Source of the DNA: Acidimicrobiales bacterium
Lineage (GTDB): Bacteria > Actinomycetota > Acidimicrobiia > Acidimicrobiales > JADJXE01
Length of the DNA stretch: 64,000 nucleotides
Direction of reading: 5' to 3'
NCBI GenBank assembly: GCA_016716005.1
Contig: JADJXE010000001.1
Span: 3,423,001-3,487,000, forward strand
Position 1 is the stretch's first letter. Each line of letters starts with the position of its first letter. Made by a program: the position numbers and the translations under genes. Shown piece by piece: positions 51,083 through 59,545 of this stretch. A model generated the notes under the pieces. That model was not told where the DNA came from. It made no database searches and saw only the letters and a list, made by a program, of their open reading frames with translations.

Positions 51083-51568
51083 ATGCGGCACTGGCTGGTG
51101 GCGGGGGGCATCGTGGAGGGGCCCGACGGGCTGCTCCTCGTGAAGAACCTCCGTCGCGACGGCTCGTTCGACTGGTCGACGCCCGGGGGGGTCATCGAGG
51201 AGGGCGAGTCGCTCGTGGACGGCCTCACGCGCGAGGTGGCCGAGGAGACCGGGATCGTCGTGAGCGACTGGCACGGCCCGGTGTACGAGGTGCAGGTGAC
51301 GGCCACCGGCCTCGGCTGGCACCTCCGGGTCGAGGTCTACCGGGCGCTGGCGTACTCGGGCGACCTGTCCCCGGCCGACCCCGACGGCATCGTGGTCGAT
51401 GCCCGCTTCGTGCCGCCGGCGCTGCTCGACGACCACGTCGCGGCGTGCCCGCAGTGGGTGCGGGAGCCGCTCGTCGAGTGGCTCGCCGGACCCCCCGAGC
51501 AACCGCCCCGCTTCGGCTACCTGCTGGCCGGGAGCGACCGTTCATCGTTCGTCGTCACCCGGACCTGA
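51083..51568 (+). CDS. NUDIX hydrolase
   Basis: 161 aa. The Nudix box is intact: G-x5-E-x7-REVAEETGI from about residue 35 (GGVIEEGESLVDGLTREV...). Substrate is a nucleoside diphosphate derivative; a sanitising role would suit its place 5 bp ahead of dinB, with which it is probably co-transcribed. Confidence 0.9.
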   Translation: MRHWLVAGGIVEGPDGLLLVKNLRRDGSFDWSTPGGVIEEGESLVDGLTREVAEETGIVVSDWHGPVYEVQVTATGLGWHLRVEVYRALAYSGDLSPADPDGIVVDARFVPPALLDDHVAACPQWVREPLVEWLAGPPEQPPRFGYLLAGSDRSSFVVTRT

Positions 51569-51573
51569 CCGTC

Positions 51574-52824
51574 GTGGCCGGGCCACGCACCCTCCTCCAC
51601 GTCGACATGGACGCCTTCTACGTCGCCGTCGAGCTGCGACGGCGACCCGAGCTGCGGGGCCGTCCGGTCGTGGTCGGGGGGAGCGGCCCCCGCGGCGTGG
51701 TCGCGGCGGCGTCGTACGAGGCGAGGGCTGCGGGTGTGTTCTCGGCGATGCCGGGCTTCCGGGCCAGGCGGCTCTGCCCGACCGCCGTGTTCCTGCCCGG
51801 CGATCACCGCCTGTACGCCGAGGTGAGCGGCCAGGTCCACGGGATCTTCCGGTCGTTCACGCCCCTGGTCGAGGGCATCGCGCTCGACGAGGCGTTCCTC
51901 GACGTCACCGGTGCCCGCCGCCTGCTCGGCGACGGGCCGACGATCGCGGCCGCGCTGCGGGCCCGGGTGACCCAGGAGCTGGGTCTCACCTGCTCGGTCG
52001 GCGTGGCCACCTCCAAGCTGCTGGCCAAGCTCGCATCCGAGGCGGCCAAGCCCCGCCCCTCGCCCCGGGGGCCCCTCCCGGGCAAGGGCGTCGTGGTGGT
52101 GGCGCCGGGGGAGGAGCGGGCCTTCCTCCACCCCCTCCCGGTGGAGGCCGTGTGGGGTGTGGGCCCGGCCACCCTCGCCCGCCTGCGCCGGCTGGGCGTG
52201 CGCACCGTGGGCGACCTGGCCTCGCTGCCCGAGTCAGCGGTGGTGGCCTCGCTGGGAGAGGCGGCGGGTCACCACCTGTGGAGCCTGGCCCAGGCCGACG
52301 ACCCCCGCCCCGTGGTGCCCGACCGACCCCCGAAGTCGGTGGGCCACGAGGAGACCTTCGCCCGCGACGTGTTCGGCGTGGACGCGCTCGGCCGGGAGGT
52401 GGTGCGGCTCGCCGACGCGGTGGCCGGCCGGCTGCGGGCCCACGGCCTGGCCGGTCGCACCGTGACGGTGAAGGTGCGCTTCGGCGACTTCCGAACCATC
52501 ACCCGCTCGGCCACGCTCGCCGAACCGCTCACCACCGGGCCCGAGCTGGCCCGCTCGGCCAGGGCCCTGCTCGAGCGCGTCGACCTCTCGCCGGGGGTGC
52601 GCCTGCTCGGGGTGAGCGTGAGCGGGCTCACCGACGCCCCGGCCCGACAGCTCGTGCTCGGGGGCGACGGCGCCGAGCAGTGGGTCGACGCCAGCCGTGC
52701 CGTCGACCGGATCCGGGGACGGTTCGGACCCGACGCGATCCGGCCGGCAACGCTCGCCCACCCCGTGGCGCAGTCGCGTCCCGGCGAGCGCCCATGGGGC
52801 CCCGAGGGTCCCGCCGGGCCCTAG
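51574..52824 (+). CDS. dinB: DNA polymerase IV (Y-family)
   Basis: 416-aa translesion polymerase. LLHVDMDAFYVAVELRRRPELRGRPVVVGG starts the palm; GIALDEAFLDVTG carries the catalytic Asp-Glu; CSVGVATSKLLAKLASEAAKP, a helix-hairpin-helix (AVWGVGPATLARLRRLGVRTVGDLASL) and a little-finger domain follow. GTG 51574 chosen because it is the closest start to the conserved HVDMDAF. Its stop lies within about 20 nt of the IS110 remnant. Confidence 0.93.
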   Translation: MAGPRTLLHVDMDAFYVAVELRRRPELRGRPVVVGGSGPRGVVAAASYEARAAGVFSAMPGFRARRLCPTAVFLPGDHRLYAEVSGQVHGIFRSFTPLVEGIALDEAFLDVTGARRLLGDGPTIAAALRARVTQELGLTCSVGVATSKLLAKLASEAAKPRPSPRGPLPGKGVVVVAPGEERAFLHPLPVEAVWGVGPATLARLRRLGVRTVGDLASLPESAVVASLGEAAGHHLWSLAQADDPRPVVPDRPPKSVGHEETFARDVFGVDALGREVVRLADAVAGRLRAHGLAGRTVTVKVRFGDFRTITRSATLAEPLTTGPELARSARALLERVDLSPGVRLLGVSVSGLTDAPARQLVLGGDGAEQWVDASRAVDRIRGRFGPDAIRPATLAHPVAQSRPGERPWGPEGPAGP

Positions 52825-52845
52825 ACACCCCACGGCTGGAAGGGG

Positions 52846-54060
52846 TCAAGCGGCGACGGGGAGGTGGTGGCCCCAGGCGAGGTGCTCCTCGTAGAGCTCG
52901 TTGCGTTCGAGGCAGGTGTGGAGGATGCCGACCCAGCGGTTGGCGAGCTGGCGGAGCGCTTGGCGGTGCGTCTTGTTCCGGGCTCTGAGCTGGTCGTGGT
53001 AGCGGCGGGCCCCAGGTGAGTGGGTGAGGAGCAGAAGGCCCACTGGTCGAGCGCGTCGGCCAAGCGGCGGGGTCGGGCGTGGCGTGCCAGCACGACGTGG
53101 GATCGGCCGGACGCCTTGGTGATGGGTGCGCTGCCGGCGAAGTTCTTGCGACACTTGGCGGTGGCGAAACGGGTTCGGTCATCACCGAACTCGCCCAGCA
53201 CCCGGGCGCCGAGAACCGTCCTCAGTCCTGGCAGGGATCGGACGATCTTGGCGTCCGGGTGCTCGTCGAACCCCTCGCCGAGGGCCTCCTCCAGCGCGGC
53301 GATCTCCCGGGTCTGCGACACGATCACGGCCACCGTGGAGCGGGCCACGACGCCGTAGGCGGCGCTGAGCCGGCCGGGAGCAGCGAGCTGCTCGGACCGC
53401 AACGCCGCCTGGATCTCGGCGGCTCGAGCGTCGACGTTGCGTTGCCGGCCGCCGCGGCGCAACGCCGACGCGATCTTGGACCGGGACAGCAGGCGGCCCT
53501 GCTCGGGTGTCGGGGGCGATGGCGAGCACCGACGTGGCGTCGCTGCTGGCCAGGTCGGTGCCGAACGCGATCAGCGCAGCCGGGTAGTACTCCCGCAACG
53601 CCGACCGGAGGCTGTTCAGATGACGTTGCCGGGACCAGATCGCCGACTGGTGGGCCCGGGCCACCACCTTCACCGCTTCCACCAGCTCAGAGTCACCGGC
53701 AATGCGGCGATGGTCGTGCCGGTCGGTGCGGACCAGATCGGCCAGCACCTTGGCGTCGCCCCGGTCCGACTCAGCACCCGACACCCCGTGGCGTTCCCGA
53801 TAGCGGGCTGACGCCATCGGGTTCACCGCGTAGACCTCGTAGCCCACCGTGACCAGCGCCCCGACCAGCAGGCCACGGTCCAGTTCGATCCCGACCGCTA
53901 CGTCACTGGGGTCCTCGGCGTGTTCAGCCAGCAGCGCGTGCAGCTCCGCGACACCGGCGACACCGTCGCTCACCCGGCGGCGGCCCAGCACAGCGCCCTG
54001 GTCGTCGAGCACGCAGACGTCGTGATGGGCCTCGGCCCAGTCGACGCCAACGAAGATCAT
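52846..54060 (-). pseudogene. IS110-family transposase with two frameshifts
   Basis: The N-terminal RuvC-like DEDD domain is intact (MIFVGVDWAEAHHDVCVLDD, VGIELDRG, ESDRGDAKVLADLVRTD). At about 53505-53516 (near a GGGGG run) the frame shifts by one extra base into KIASALRRGGRQRN and the C-terminal domain with LPGLRTVLGARVLGEFGDD and GSAPITKASGRSHVV. At about 53021-53038 a second shift returns to the first frame, giving HSPGARRYHDQLRARNKTHRQ to the stop at 52846. The shifts compensate each other but scramble the middle third, so it is inactive unless they are sequencing errors. Confidence 0.87.
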
Positions 54061-54260
54061 CGGACCCCTCCTCTGCTCGATGGGTTGTTGAGCCTCGAGG
54101 AGTTCCGCAGCGACCTAATGGATCAGTGCTCAACGGCACGCCACCCCACAAGCTGTCGACCTCCTCACCGACCAGCAGGGGCACGATCTAGAACTAGAGC
54201 TCAAGGCTCGGGCCGAAACAGTGCTGCCCTGCTGGCGGCTCGGTGACCAGCCTGCCCGAA
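54061..54260 (-). ncRNA. Candidate IS110 bridge RNA region
   Basis: The noncoding stretch directly upstream of the recombinase start, on the recombinase strand. A CTCGA/TCGAG stem with a 14-nt loop lies close to the gene start, and other short stems are possible. IS110-group elements encode a structured bridge RNA here. No donor or target loop could be assigned by eye. Confidence 0.3.
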
Positions 54261-54303
54261 GGCCGAACCGATCGGACCCCATTAGGCCGAACGCGCCCCG
54301 CGA

Positions 54304-54309
54304 TACGGT
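54304..54309 (+). promoter_or_regulatory. -10 box (TACGGT), leaderless
   Basis: It ends 7 nt before the esterase ATG at 54317. Confidence 0.5.
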
Positions 54310-54316
54310 CCAGGCC

Positions 54317-55396
54317 ATGGTGATGGCAGACCGACCCGAGGTGGAGACGGCCTCGGCGCCGATCGCGGCCCTCGACCTGCTCGGGCTCGGTCAGCAGATC
54401 CTGGGCGCGCTGGCCCGCGTGCCGTTCCGCCGGCCTTGGGCGGGGCCGTCGACGCTGCCCGCGAACATGGGCGCCGCCGTCACCCGCGAGGTGCTGCGGA
54501 CGTTCATGGGCTACGCGTCGTCGCTGCGCATCGAGGAGTTCCGGTCGGTCGAGCTCGTGCTCGACGAGCTGTGCCGGGTGGTGATGCCGCCGGTGGTGGC
54601 CTTGAAGGACGTCGCGACGTTCTCCGGCACGGTGGGCGGCGTGCCCGGCATCTGGTACCGGCCCAAGCAGGGCGAGGCGGTCGGCACCATCCTGTACCTC
54701 CACGGCGGCGGCTACATCGGCACGTCGCCGAACATGTACGCGTTCTTCTCGGCCGCGCTGGCGCGAGAGACCGAGTGCGAGATCTTCGTGGCCGACTACC
54801 GGCTCGCCCCGGAGTTCCCGTTCCCGGCACCGCTCGACGACGCCGTGGCCGTGCTCACCGCCCTCGAGCGGGAGGGCCGGGACCCGGCCAGCCTCTTCGT
54901 GGCCGGCGACTCCGGCGGTGGTGGGCTGGCCAGCTCGCTCGTGCTCACCACCGAGTACAACCACCTGCCCACGCCGGCCGGGGTGATCCTGTTCTCGCCC
55001 GAGGTCGACCTCCGGCTGGACGAGCCCTCGGTGACCGAGAACGCCAGGTACGACATCCTGCCGTGGAACATCCCCACCTCGTCGTACCTGCACGGCCAGG
55101 ACGCCAGCAGCCAGTTCGTGTCGCCGGTCGACGCCGAGGACCTGTCGCGGTACCCGCCGACCCTCGTGGCGTTCGGCGACGAGGAGATGTTCCGCGACCC
55201 GATCCGGCGCTTCGTCGAGCGGCTCGACGCAGCCGGGGTGCCGACCGTGGACCTCGAGGAGCCCGGCATGTTCCACGTGTTCCCCATCCTGATGCCGTGG
55301 TCCGACGCTGCCCGCCGGGTCCACCGGGCGGTGCGCACCTTCGTCCACGAACGTGTCCGCGAGGCCGGGCGGGCCCCGGGCGATGACGTCGGCTGA
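54317..55396 (+). CDS. Alpha/beta hydrolase, hormone-sensitive-lipase-type esterase
   Basis: 359 aa. Oxyanion-hole LHGGGYIG, DYRLAPEFPFPAPLDD, nucleophile elbow GDSGGGG, catalytic Asp in VAFGDEEMFRDP and His in GMFHVFPIL identify the HSL (family IV) fold. An N-terminal cap of about 100 residues precedes the core. Acts on short- to medium-chain esters; physiological substrate unknown. It stands alone between the IS110 remnant and DUF3040. Confidence 0.88.
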   Translation: MVMADRPEVETASAPIAALDLLGLGQQILGALARVPFRRPWAGPSTLPANMGAAVTREVLRTFMGYASSLRIEEFRSVELVLDELCRVVMPPVVALKDVATFSGTVGGVPGIWYRPKQGEAVGTILYLHGGGYIGTSPNMYAFFSAALARETECEIFVADYRLAPEFPFPAPLDDAVAVLTALEREGRDPASLFVAGDSGGGGLASSLVLTTEYNHLPTPAGVILFSPEVDLRLDEPSVTENARYDILPWNIPTSSYLHGQDASSQFVSPVDAEDLSRYPPTLVAFGDEEMFRDPIRRFVERLDAAGVPTVDLEEPGMFHVFPILMPWSDAARRVHRAVRTFVHERVREAGRAPGDDVG

Positions 55397-55462
55397 CGGC
55401 CGGCGGCTCTCGCGCCAGGCCGACCACGTCGCCCTGACTCCCGCCGGGGGTGACCGCACGCG

Positions 55463-55491
55463 TTGTTGAGCCGCGGACCGTGTGCGAAGAT
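55463..55491 (+). promoter_or_regulatory. Promoter of the DUF3040 gene
   Basis: TTGTTG (55463-55468) and GAAGAT (55486-55491) are 17 nt apart; transcription should begin at about 55498, inside the hairpin that follows. Confidence 0.55.
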
Positions 55492-55494
55492 GGC

Positions 55495-55514
55495 GTGTGG
55501 GGAGGTTCCCACAC
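55495..55514 (+). promoter_or_regulatory. Inverted repeat at the 5' end of the DUF3040 mRNA
   Basis: GTGTGGG (55495-55501) and CCCACAC (55508-55514) are perfect arms around GAGGTT, directly after the -10. It may be a DNA operator or a short 5' UTR hairpin. Confidence 0.5.
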
Positions 55515-55532
55515 GGGCGCAAGGGGTACGGC

Positions 55533-55907
55533 GTGCCGCTTTCTGAAGACGAGCAGCGCATCCTCCAGCAGATCGAGCAGCAGTTCTACGAGAGCGACCC
55601 CGAGTTCGCCCGCGAGGTCAGCTCGACCACGCTGTACCGGCACGCGTTCCGCAACCTGAAGTGGGCGACCCTCGGGTTCGTCGGGGGCGTGGTCGTGCTG
55701 ATCGCGACGCTGTCGGTCTCGGTGCTGCTCGCCTTCGGTGGGTTCCTGATCATGCTGGCCTGCGCCTTCGTGTTCGAGCGCAACGCCCGCAAGATGGGTC
55801 GGGCCGGGCTGCAGCAGGTCACCCAGTCACCCAAGGCCAGCGGCCTGCGGGACGCCTTCGGTAGCGCCGGCAAGCGCATGCGCGACCGCTTCCGCCGCGA
55901 CGAGTAG
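55533..55907 (+). CDS. DUF3040 membrane protein
   Basis: 124 aa. PLSEDEQRILQQIEQQFYESDPEFA start is the family hallmark, followed by two adjacent membrane helices (about 52-95) and a basic tail. Actinobacterial, function unknown; usually found near dinB and the mraZ/division cluster. Here the IS110 remnant and an esterase separate it from dinB. Confidence 0.88.
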   Translation: MPLSEDEQRILQQIEQQFYESDPEFAREVSSTTLYRHAFRNLKWATLGFVGGVVVLIATLSVSVLLAFGGFLIMLACAFVFERNARKMGRAGLQQVTQSPKASGLRDAFGSAGKRMRDRFRRDE

Positions 55908-55915
55908 CGGCCCCG

Positions 55916-55945
55916 GCCGGCCTCCCGTCACGCTCGTCGGCCGGC
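55916..55945. terminator. Hairpin between convergent DUF3040 and transglutaminase genes
   Basis: GCCGGCC (55916-55922) pairs with GGCCGGC (55939-55945); it could serve both directions. Confidence 0.4.
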
Positions 55946-58306
55946 TCAGCCCCGCCAGGTTCCGTGGGCGGCCTCGGCCACGCTTCGCCGTCGTGCCCGC
56001 CGGCTCACCAGGTCGCGGGGGTCGAGGGCCGCGCGCAGGCGCGTGCGTGGGGGCACGGTAGCGGCGACGGTGGCACGGATGTGGGCCGCGTCCTCCTCGG
56101 CCCGGCGGACGACGGCGGCGGGCAGGTCGGCCTGTCCATAGTCGGCGGCGGCCGCGGCGTCGGCGAGGCGTCGGGCCGCGTCGGCCGCCGGGGGCAGGAG
56201 GGCGCCGGCCCGGCGCGCCAGCTCGTGTCGCGTCTCGGCCGGACGAGGTGCCAAGCCGGCCACCCGCAGGGCGTCGAGCGCCTCCGACCACGCCAGCACG
56301 ACCCGCGCCGCTCCGGTGTCGGCGCGCGCCCGGTGCCGGGCCCGGACCGCGGCCCGGAGGCCGGGCACCATGAGCGCCCACAGCCCGGCCACGCCGAGGA
56401 GGACCAGCAGCACCGTGAGGAACCGGCCCGGCCAGGGTGAGCCCGCATCCGCACCACCGGCGGCGCCGGCGGCGCCGCTGTCCTCGGGCACCAGGCCCCC
56501 GAGGGCGTCCAGCTCGTCCTGGCTCAGCGTGGTGCCGGGACCGCCGGGGGCGACGGTGGTCGACGTCGTCGTGGTGGTCGTCGCCTGCCCCGGGCCCGGC
56601 TCGGCGATGCCCGTGTAGCCCTCGGCCCCTGGCGCCGACCGCCCGGGCGTCGGTTCGAAGGGCACCCACCCCACCCCGGCGAGCCACACCTCGGGCCAGG
56701 CGTGCGCATGCTCGCCCCGGACCAGGTACGTACCGGGCGCGACCAGCTCGCCGGGGGTGAAGCCGACCGCCACCCGGGCCGGGAGTCCCACGGCCCGCGC
56801 CATCGCCGCGAACGTGCCCGCGAACTGCTCGCAGTAGCCGCGGCGGTCGGTGAGGAACGAGAGGATCGCGTCCTCGTCGTGGCCGGGCCGGACGTCGGTG
56901 TCGTACACGAACCCGGACCGGAAGAAGTCCTGGAGCGCGAGCGCCTGCTCGTAGGGGGTGGCCGCGGTGGCGGTGAGCTGGAGGGCCAGGTCGCGCACCT
57001 CCACCGGCAGGTCGTCGGGCAGCTCGAGGTAGCGCGAGGTGATCGACTCGGGCGCCCCCGGCGGTGCGTCGATCACGGCGGTGGGGTCGAGCACCGGGAT
57101 GGCCGACGTCACCTCGTACGTCTGGCCGTCCGAGGTCTCCTGGCCGGTCACCAGGCTGGCCGACTCCGGGTCGAAGCGGACGTCGGTGCCGCCCTCGACG
57201 TGGATCGGGGCGAAGGCGGCGGGCAGCCAGATGCTGGCCAGCTCGGCGATCGTGAACCGCTGGGTCACCGGCAGGGTCCGCTGTCGGGGCTGGGGCAGCG
57301 TGGGGACGGGCAGGTTGCCGGCGGCATCGCGGTACGTGCCCTCGGACGACCACACCTCGCCGTCGAAGACGTCGAGCGAGGTGAGCCGCCAGTAGGACGA
57401 GACCGCCGACTCCACGGTGAACGCCTCGACCGACGACTGCTGGACCAGGCGACCCCGGACGTCGACGAGCGGGCTCACGGTGATCCGGGTGCCCCGTCCG
57501 CCGCTCTTCCAGTCGACGAGGGGGGGCTCGCCCGCGCCGGGCAGGGCCGGGCCGACGAGCAGCCCGAGGGCGATCGCGCCCAGCGCCACCACACCGCCCG
57601 CCCGCAGGAGGGAGCCGGCGACCGCCGGCCGCCGGCTGCCGGCGAGCCACCCCGGTCCGGTCGCCTGGCGCTGGGCCCGGTACGCGAGGACGAACAGCAG
57701 GCACGAGCCGAGGTAGAGCGCGCTGAGCGGGAGCCGGTACTGGTCGGCGCTCAGCATCGAGGCGAACACGAACAGCACCCCGGACGGCACGAGGGCCTCG
57801 AAACCGCCGCGGAGCCGGAAGGCGAGGGTGTCGGCCGCGATCGCCGCAGCCCACGCCCCGAAGGCGCCGGCGACGATCCAGCCCGTCTCGGCGCGCACCG
57901 GTGCGACGACGGTGGGGAACTGACGCCATGCATCGCGGAGGTCGGCGGCCATGGCGTCCCACACCGCCGGGCGCGGCAGGCCGAACGAGCCCACCTCGCG
58001 GTAGCGCAGCAGGCCCAGCACCACCAGGGCGACGCCTGCCGAAGCCAGCACCGGCACCATCACCGGCCAGCGGAGCCTGCGGCCGGCGACGGCCACGGCG
58101 TGGGTGACCAGGGCCACGATGGCCAGCGGACCCAGGAAGGACCAGCCCACGAACAGGCGACCGAAGCCGGCCAGCGCGCTGAGCGTCACCAGGGTGAGGG
58201 CCAGCTCGGCCGCATCGGGCATCCTGCCGTGCCAGCCGCCACCGGGGGGGTGCGGGGCCGCCGGGTCCGGCCGGCGGGTTGCCGGCGGTGACGCCACCGA
58301 GGTCAT
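55946..58306 (-). CDS. Membrane transglutaminase-like protein (TgpA/DUF3488 type)
   Basis: 786 aa. Six N-terminal membrane helices, an extracytoplasmic transglutaminase core with the Cys in RRGYCEQFAGTFAAMARAVGLPARVAVGFTPG and the His in GEHAHAWPEVW, a Thr-rich linker, one further membrane helix (near 640) and a cytoplasmic helical tail. The third catalytic position, Asp in TgpA, is Glu here (VPFEPTPG, 16 residues after the His). Forms an operon with DUF58 and MoxR; such clusters are thought to assemble or modify envelope complexes. Confidence 0.87.
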   Translation of the reverse strand: MTSVASPPATRRPDPAAPHPPGGGWHGRMPDAAELALTLVTLSALAGFGRLFVGWSFLGPLAIVALVTHAVAVAGRRLRWPVMVPVLASAGVALVVLGLLRYREVGSFGLPRPAVWDAMAADLRDAWRQFPTVVAPVRAETGWIVAGAFGAWAAAIAADTLAFRLRGGFEALVPSGVLFVFASMLSADQYRLPLSALYLGSCLLFVLAYRAQRQATGPGWLAGSRRPAVAGSLLRAGGVVALGAIALGLLVGPALPGAGEPPLVDWKSGGRGTRITVSPLVDVRGRLVQQSSVEAFTVESAVSSYWRLTSLDVFDGEVWSSEGTYRDAAGNLPVPTLPQPRQRTLPVTQRFTIAELASIWLPAAFAPIHVEGGTDVRFDPESASLVTGQETSDGQTYEVTSAIPVLDPTAVIDAPPGAPESITSRYLELPDDLPVEVRDLALQLTATAATPYEQALALQDFFRSGFVYDTDVRPGHDEDAILSFLTDRRGYCEQFAGTFAAMARAVGLPARVAVGFTPGELVAPGTYLVRGEHAHAWPEVWLAGVGWVPFEPTPGRSAPGAEGYTGIAEPGPGQATTTTTTSTTVAPGGPGTTLSQDELDALGGLVPEDSGAAGAAGGADAGSPWPGRFLTVLLVLLGVAGLWALMVPGLRAAVRARHRARADTGAARVVLAWSEALDALRVAGLAPRPAETRHELARRAGALLPPAADAARRLADAAAAADYGQADLPAAVVRRAEEDAAHIRATVAATVPPRTRLRAALDPRDLVSRRARRRSVAEAAHGTWRG

Positions 58307-58316
58307 GGTCGCACCC

Positions 58317-59531
58317 TCATCGCACGGCCCCGACGGCGGCCGGGCGAGCCCGCAGGACGGAGGCCCGCCACGCGTCCGGGAAGGGCCGGCCGGCCCGCAC
58401 CCGGATCTCGTCGGCTCCGGGGGCCGGGCGGGGGGCGGGCTCGCGCGCCGTCGGGTCCCACGACGTGGGTTCGAACACCACCGTCGAGACCGAGCCGTAG
58501 CCGCTGCGCAGGCGGGCGATGGCGTCGAGGTCGCTGGCCGGCGCCCGGGCCACGATCGCCACGAGCGCCCCGCCGTGAGCCGATCGGGCCAGCACCCCCA
58601 GGGTGGCGCGCAGGTTGCTGGCGTCGGAGGCCTGCAGGGTGGCGAGGTGCTCGACGATGGCGTCGACGTGGCGTTGCCCCTCGGCGAAGCCCACGTCGAC
58701 ACCATCGGTCGCCACGAACCGCACCAGGTCGCGGCGTCGCCAGCAGGCCGCCACCACGCTGGCCGCCGCAGACACCGCCAGCTCGAGCGATGCGGGGGTG
58801 TGCGCCGCCCGGCGGACGTCGAGCAGCACGGTGGTGCGCGCCTGCCAGGGGAGCTCGTCCTGGCGGACGAGCAGCTCGTCGTGGTGGGCCGTCGACCGCC
58901 AGTGCACGCGGCGCAGGTCGTCGCCCACCACGTAGGGGCGGAGGGCGTAGAAGTCGTCGCCGGCGCGCCCGCTGGCCTTGGGGTGCACCGAACCGGCGTG
59001 CGGGTCGAGGGCGCGGGTCTCGGGCAGGGGCGGGATCTGGTCGACGTGGGGGAGCACCGTGAGCTCCGTGCGGCTGCCCGCGCCGGCCGCGGCGGCGCGC
59101 ACGCTGGCCAGCCCGAACGGGTCGACGATCTCCACGCCGAGCGGGCCGAGCTCGATCACCCCCCGATGCGAGGTCGGCAGCCGGTACGAGGCCGCCGCGC
59201 TCGCTCCCGATGCCAGCGGTGCGAGCTGCAGGGTGGCGCCGCCGGTGCCCGACACCGGGTCGCGCAGCCGCAGCACCGGCGTGCGTCGCCGGCCCAGGTT
59301 CGTGGCCCGCACCTCCACGCGTGCGGCGGCGCCGGCGTGGACCCGGGCCGGGTGGACCTCGCGGGCGACCTCGAGGCGCAGCCGGGAGAGGTGCACGAGC
59401 AGCAGGGACACCCCGACCAGCGCCAGCACGCCGGCACCCAGCACGAACAGCTCGAGGAGGCCGAGGAGCCGGCCGGCGACGATGAGCGCCGCGCCCCCGG
59501 CCAGTGCGAGCCAGCCCGCTCGCGTCAGCAC
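58317..59531 (-). CDS. DUF58 protein (vWA-like)
   Basis: 404 aa. Two membrane helices near the N-terminus (about 4-50) are followed by a beta-rich segment and the DUF58 signature YVVGDDLRRVHWRSTAHHDELLVRQDE, then a vWA-like fold (TTVLLDVRRAAHT...). Acts with MoxR ATPases. GTG 59531 follows the moxR stop by 14 nt and the stop is 10 nt before the transglutaminase ATG. Confidence 0.87.
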   Translation of the reverse strand: MLTRAGWLALAGGAALIVAGRLLGLLELFVLGAGVLALVGVSLLLVHLSRLRLEVAREVHPARVHAGAAARVEVRATNLGRRRTPVLRLRDPVSGTGGATLQLAPLASGASAAASYRLPTSHRGVIELGPLGVEIVDPFGLASVRAAAAGAGSRTELTVLPHVDQIPPLPETRALDPHAGSVHPKASGRAGDDFYALRPYVVGDDLRRVHWRSTAHHDELLVRQDELPWQARTTVLLDVRRAAHTPASLELAVSAAASVVAACWRRRDLVRFVATDGVDVGFAEGQRHVDAIVEHLATLQASDASNLRATLGVLARSAHGGALVAIVARAPASDLDAIARLRSGYGSVSTVVFEPTSWDPTAREPAPRPAPGADEIRVRAGRPFPDAWRASVLRARPAAVGAVR

Positions 59532-59545
59532 CGCGGCGGCCCCGC

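Larger units (their letters stand above)
52825..54260 (-). mobile_element. IS110-family insertion sequence remnant (ends approximate)
   Basis: Covers a broken IS110-type recombinase gene plus flanking noncoding DNA: about 20 nt on the dinB side and about 200 nt upstream of the recombinase start. Composition of 54061-54240 is less GC-rich than its surroundings. IS110 elements lack terminal inverted repeats, so the ends cannot be fixed here. The long flank upstream of the recombinase is where IS110-group bridge RNAs are encoded. Confidence 0.7.

Noticed and set aside
58455..58500. tRNA-like GGTTCGAA segment
   Set aside because: It lies inside the DUF58 coding sequence and no acceptor or anticodon stems can be formed around it. 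No tRNA or rRNA was found in the window.
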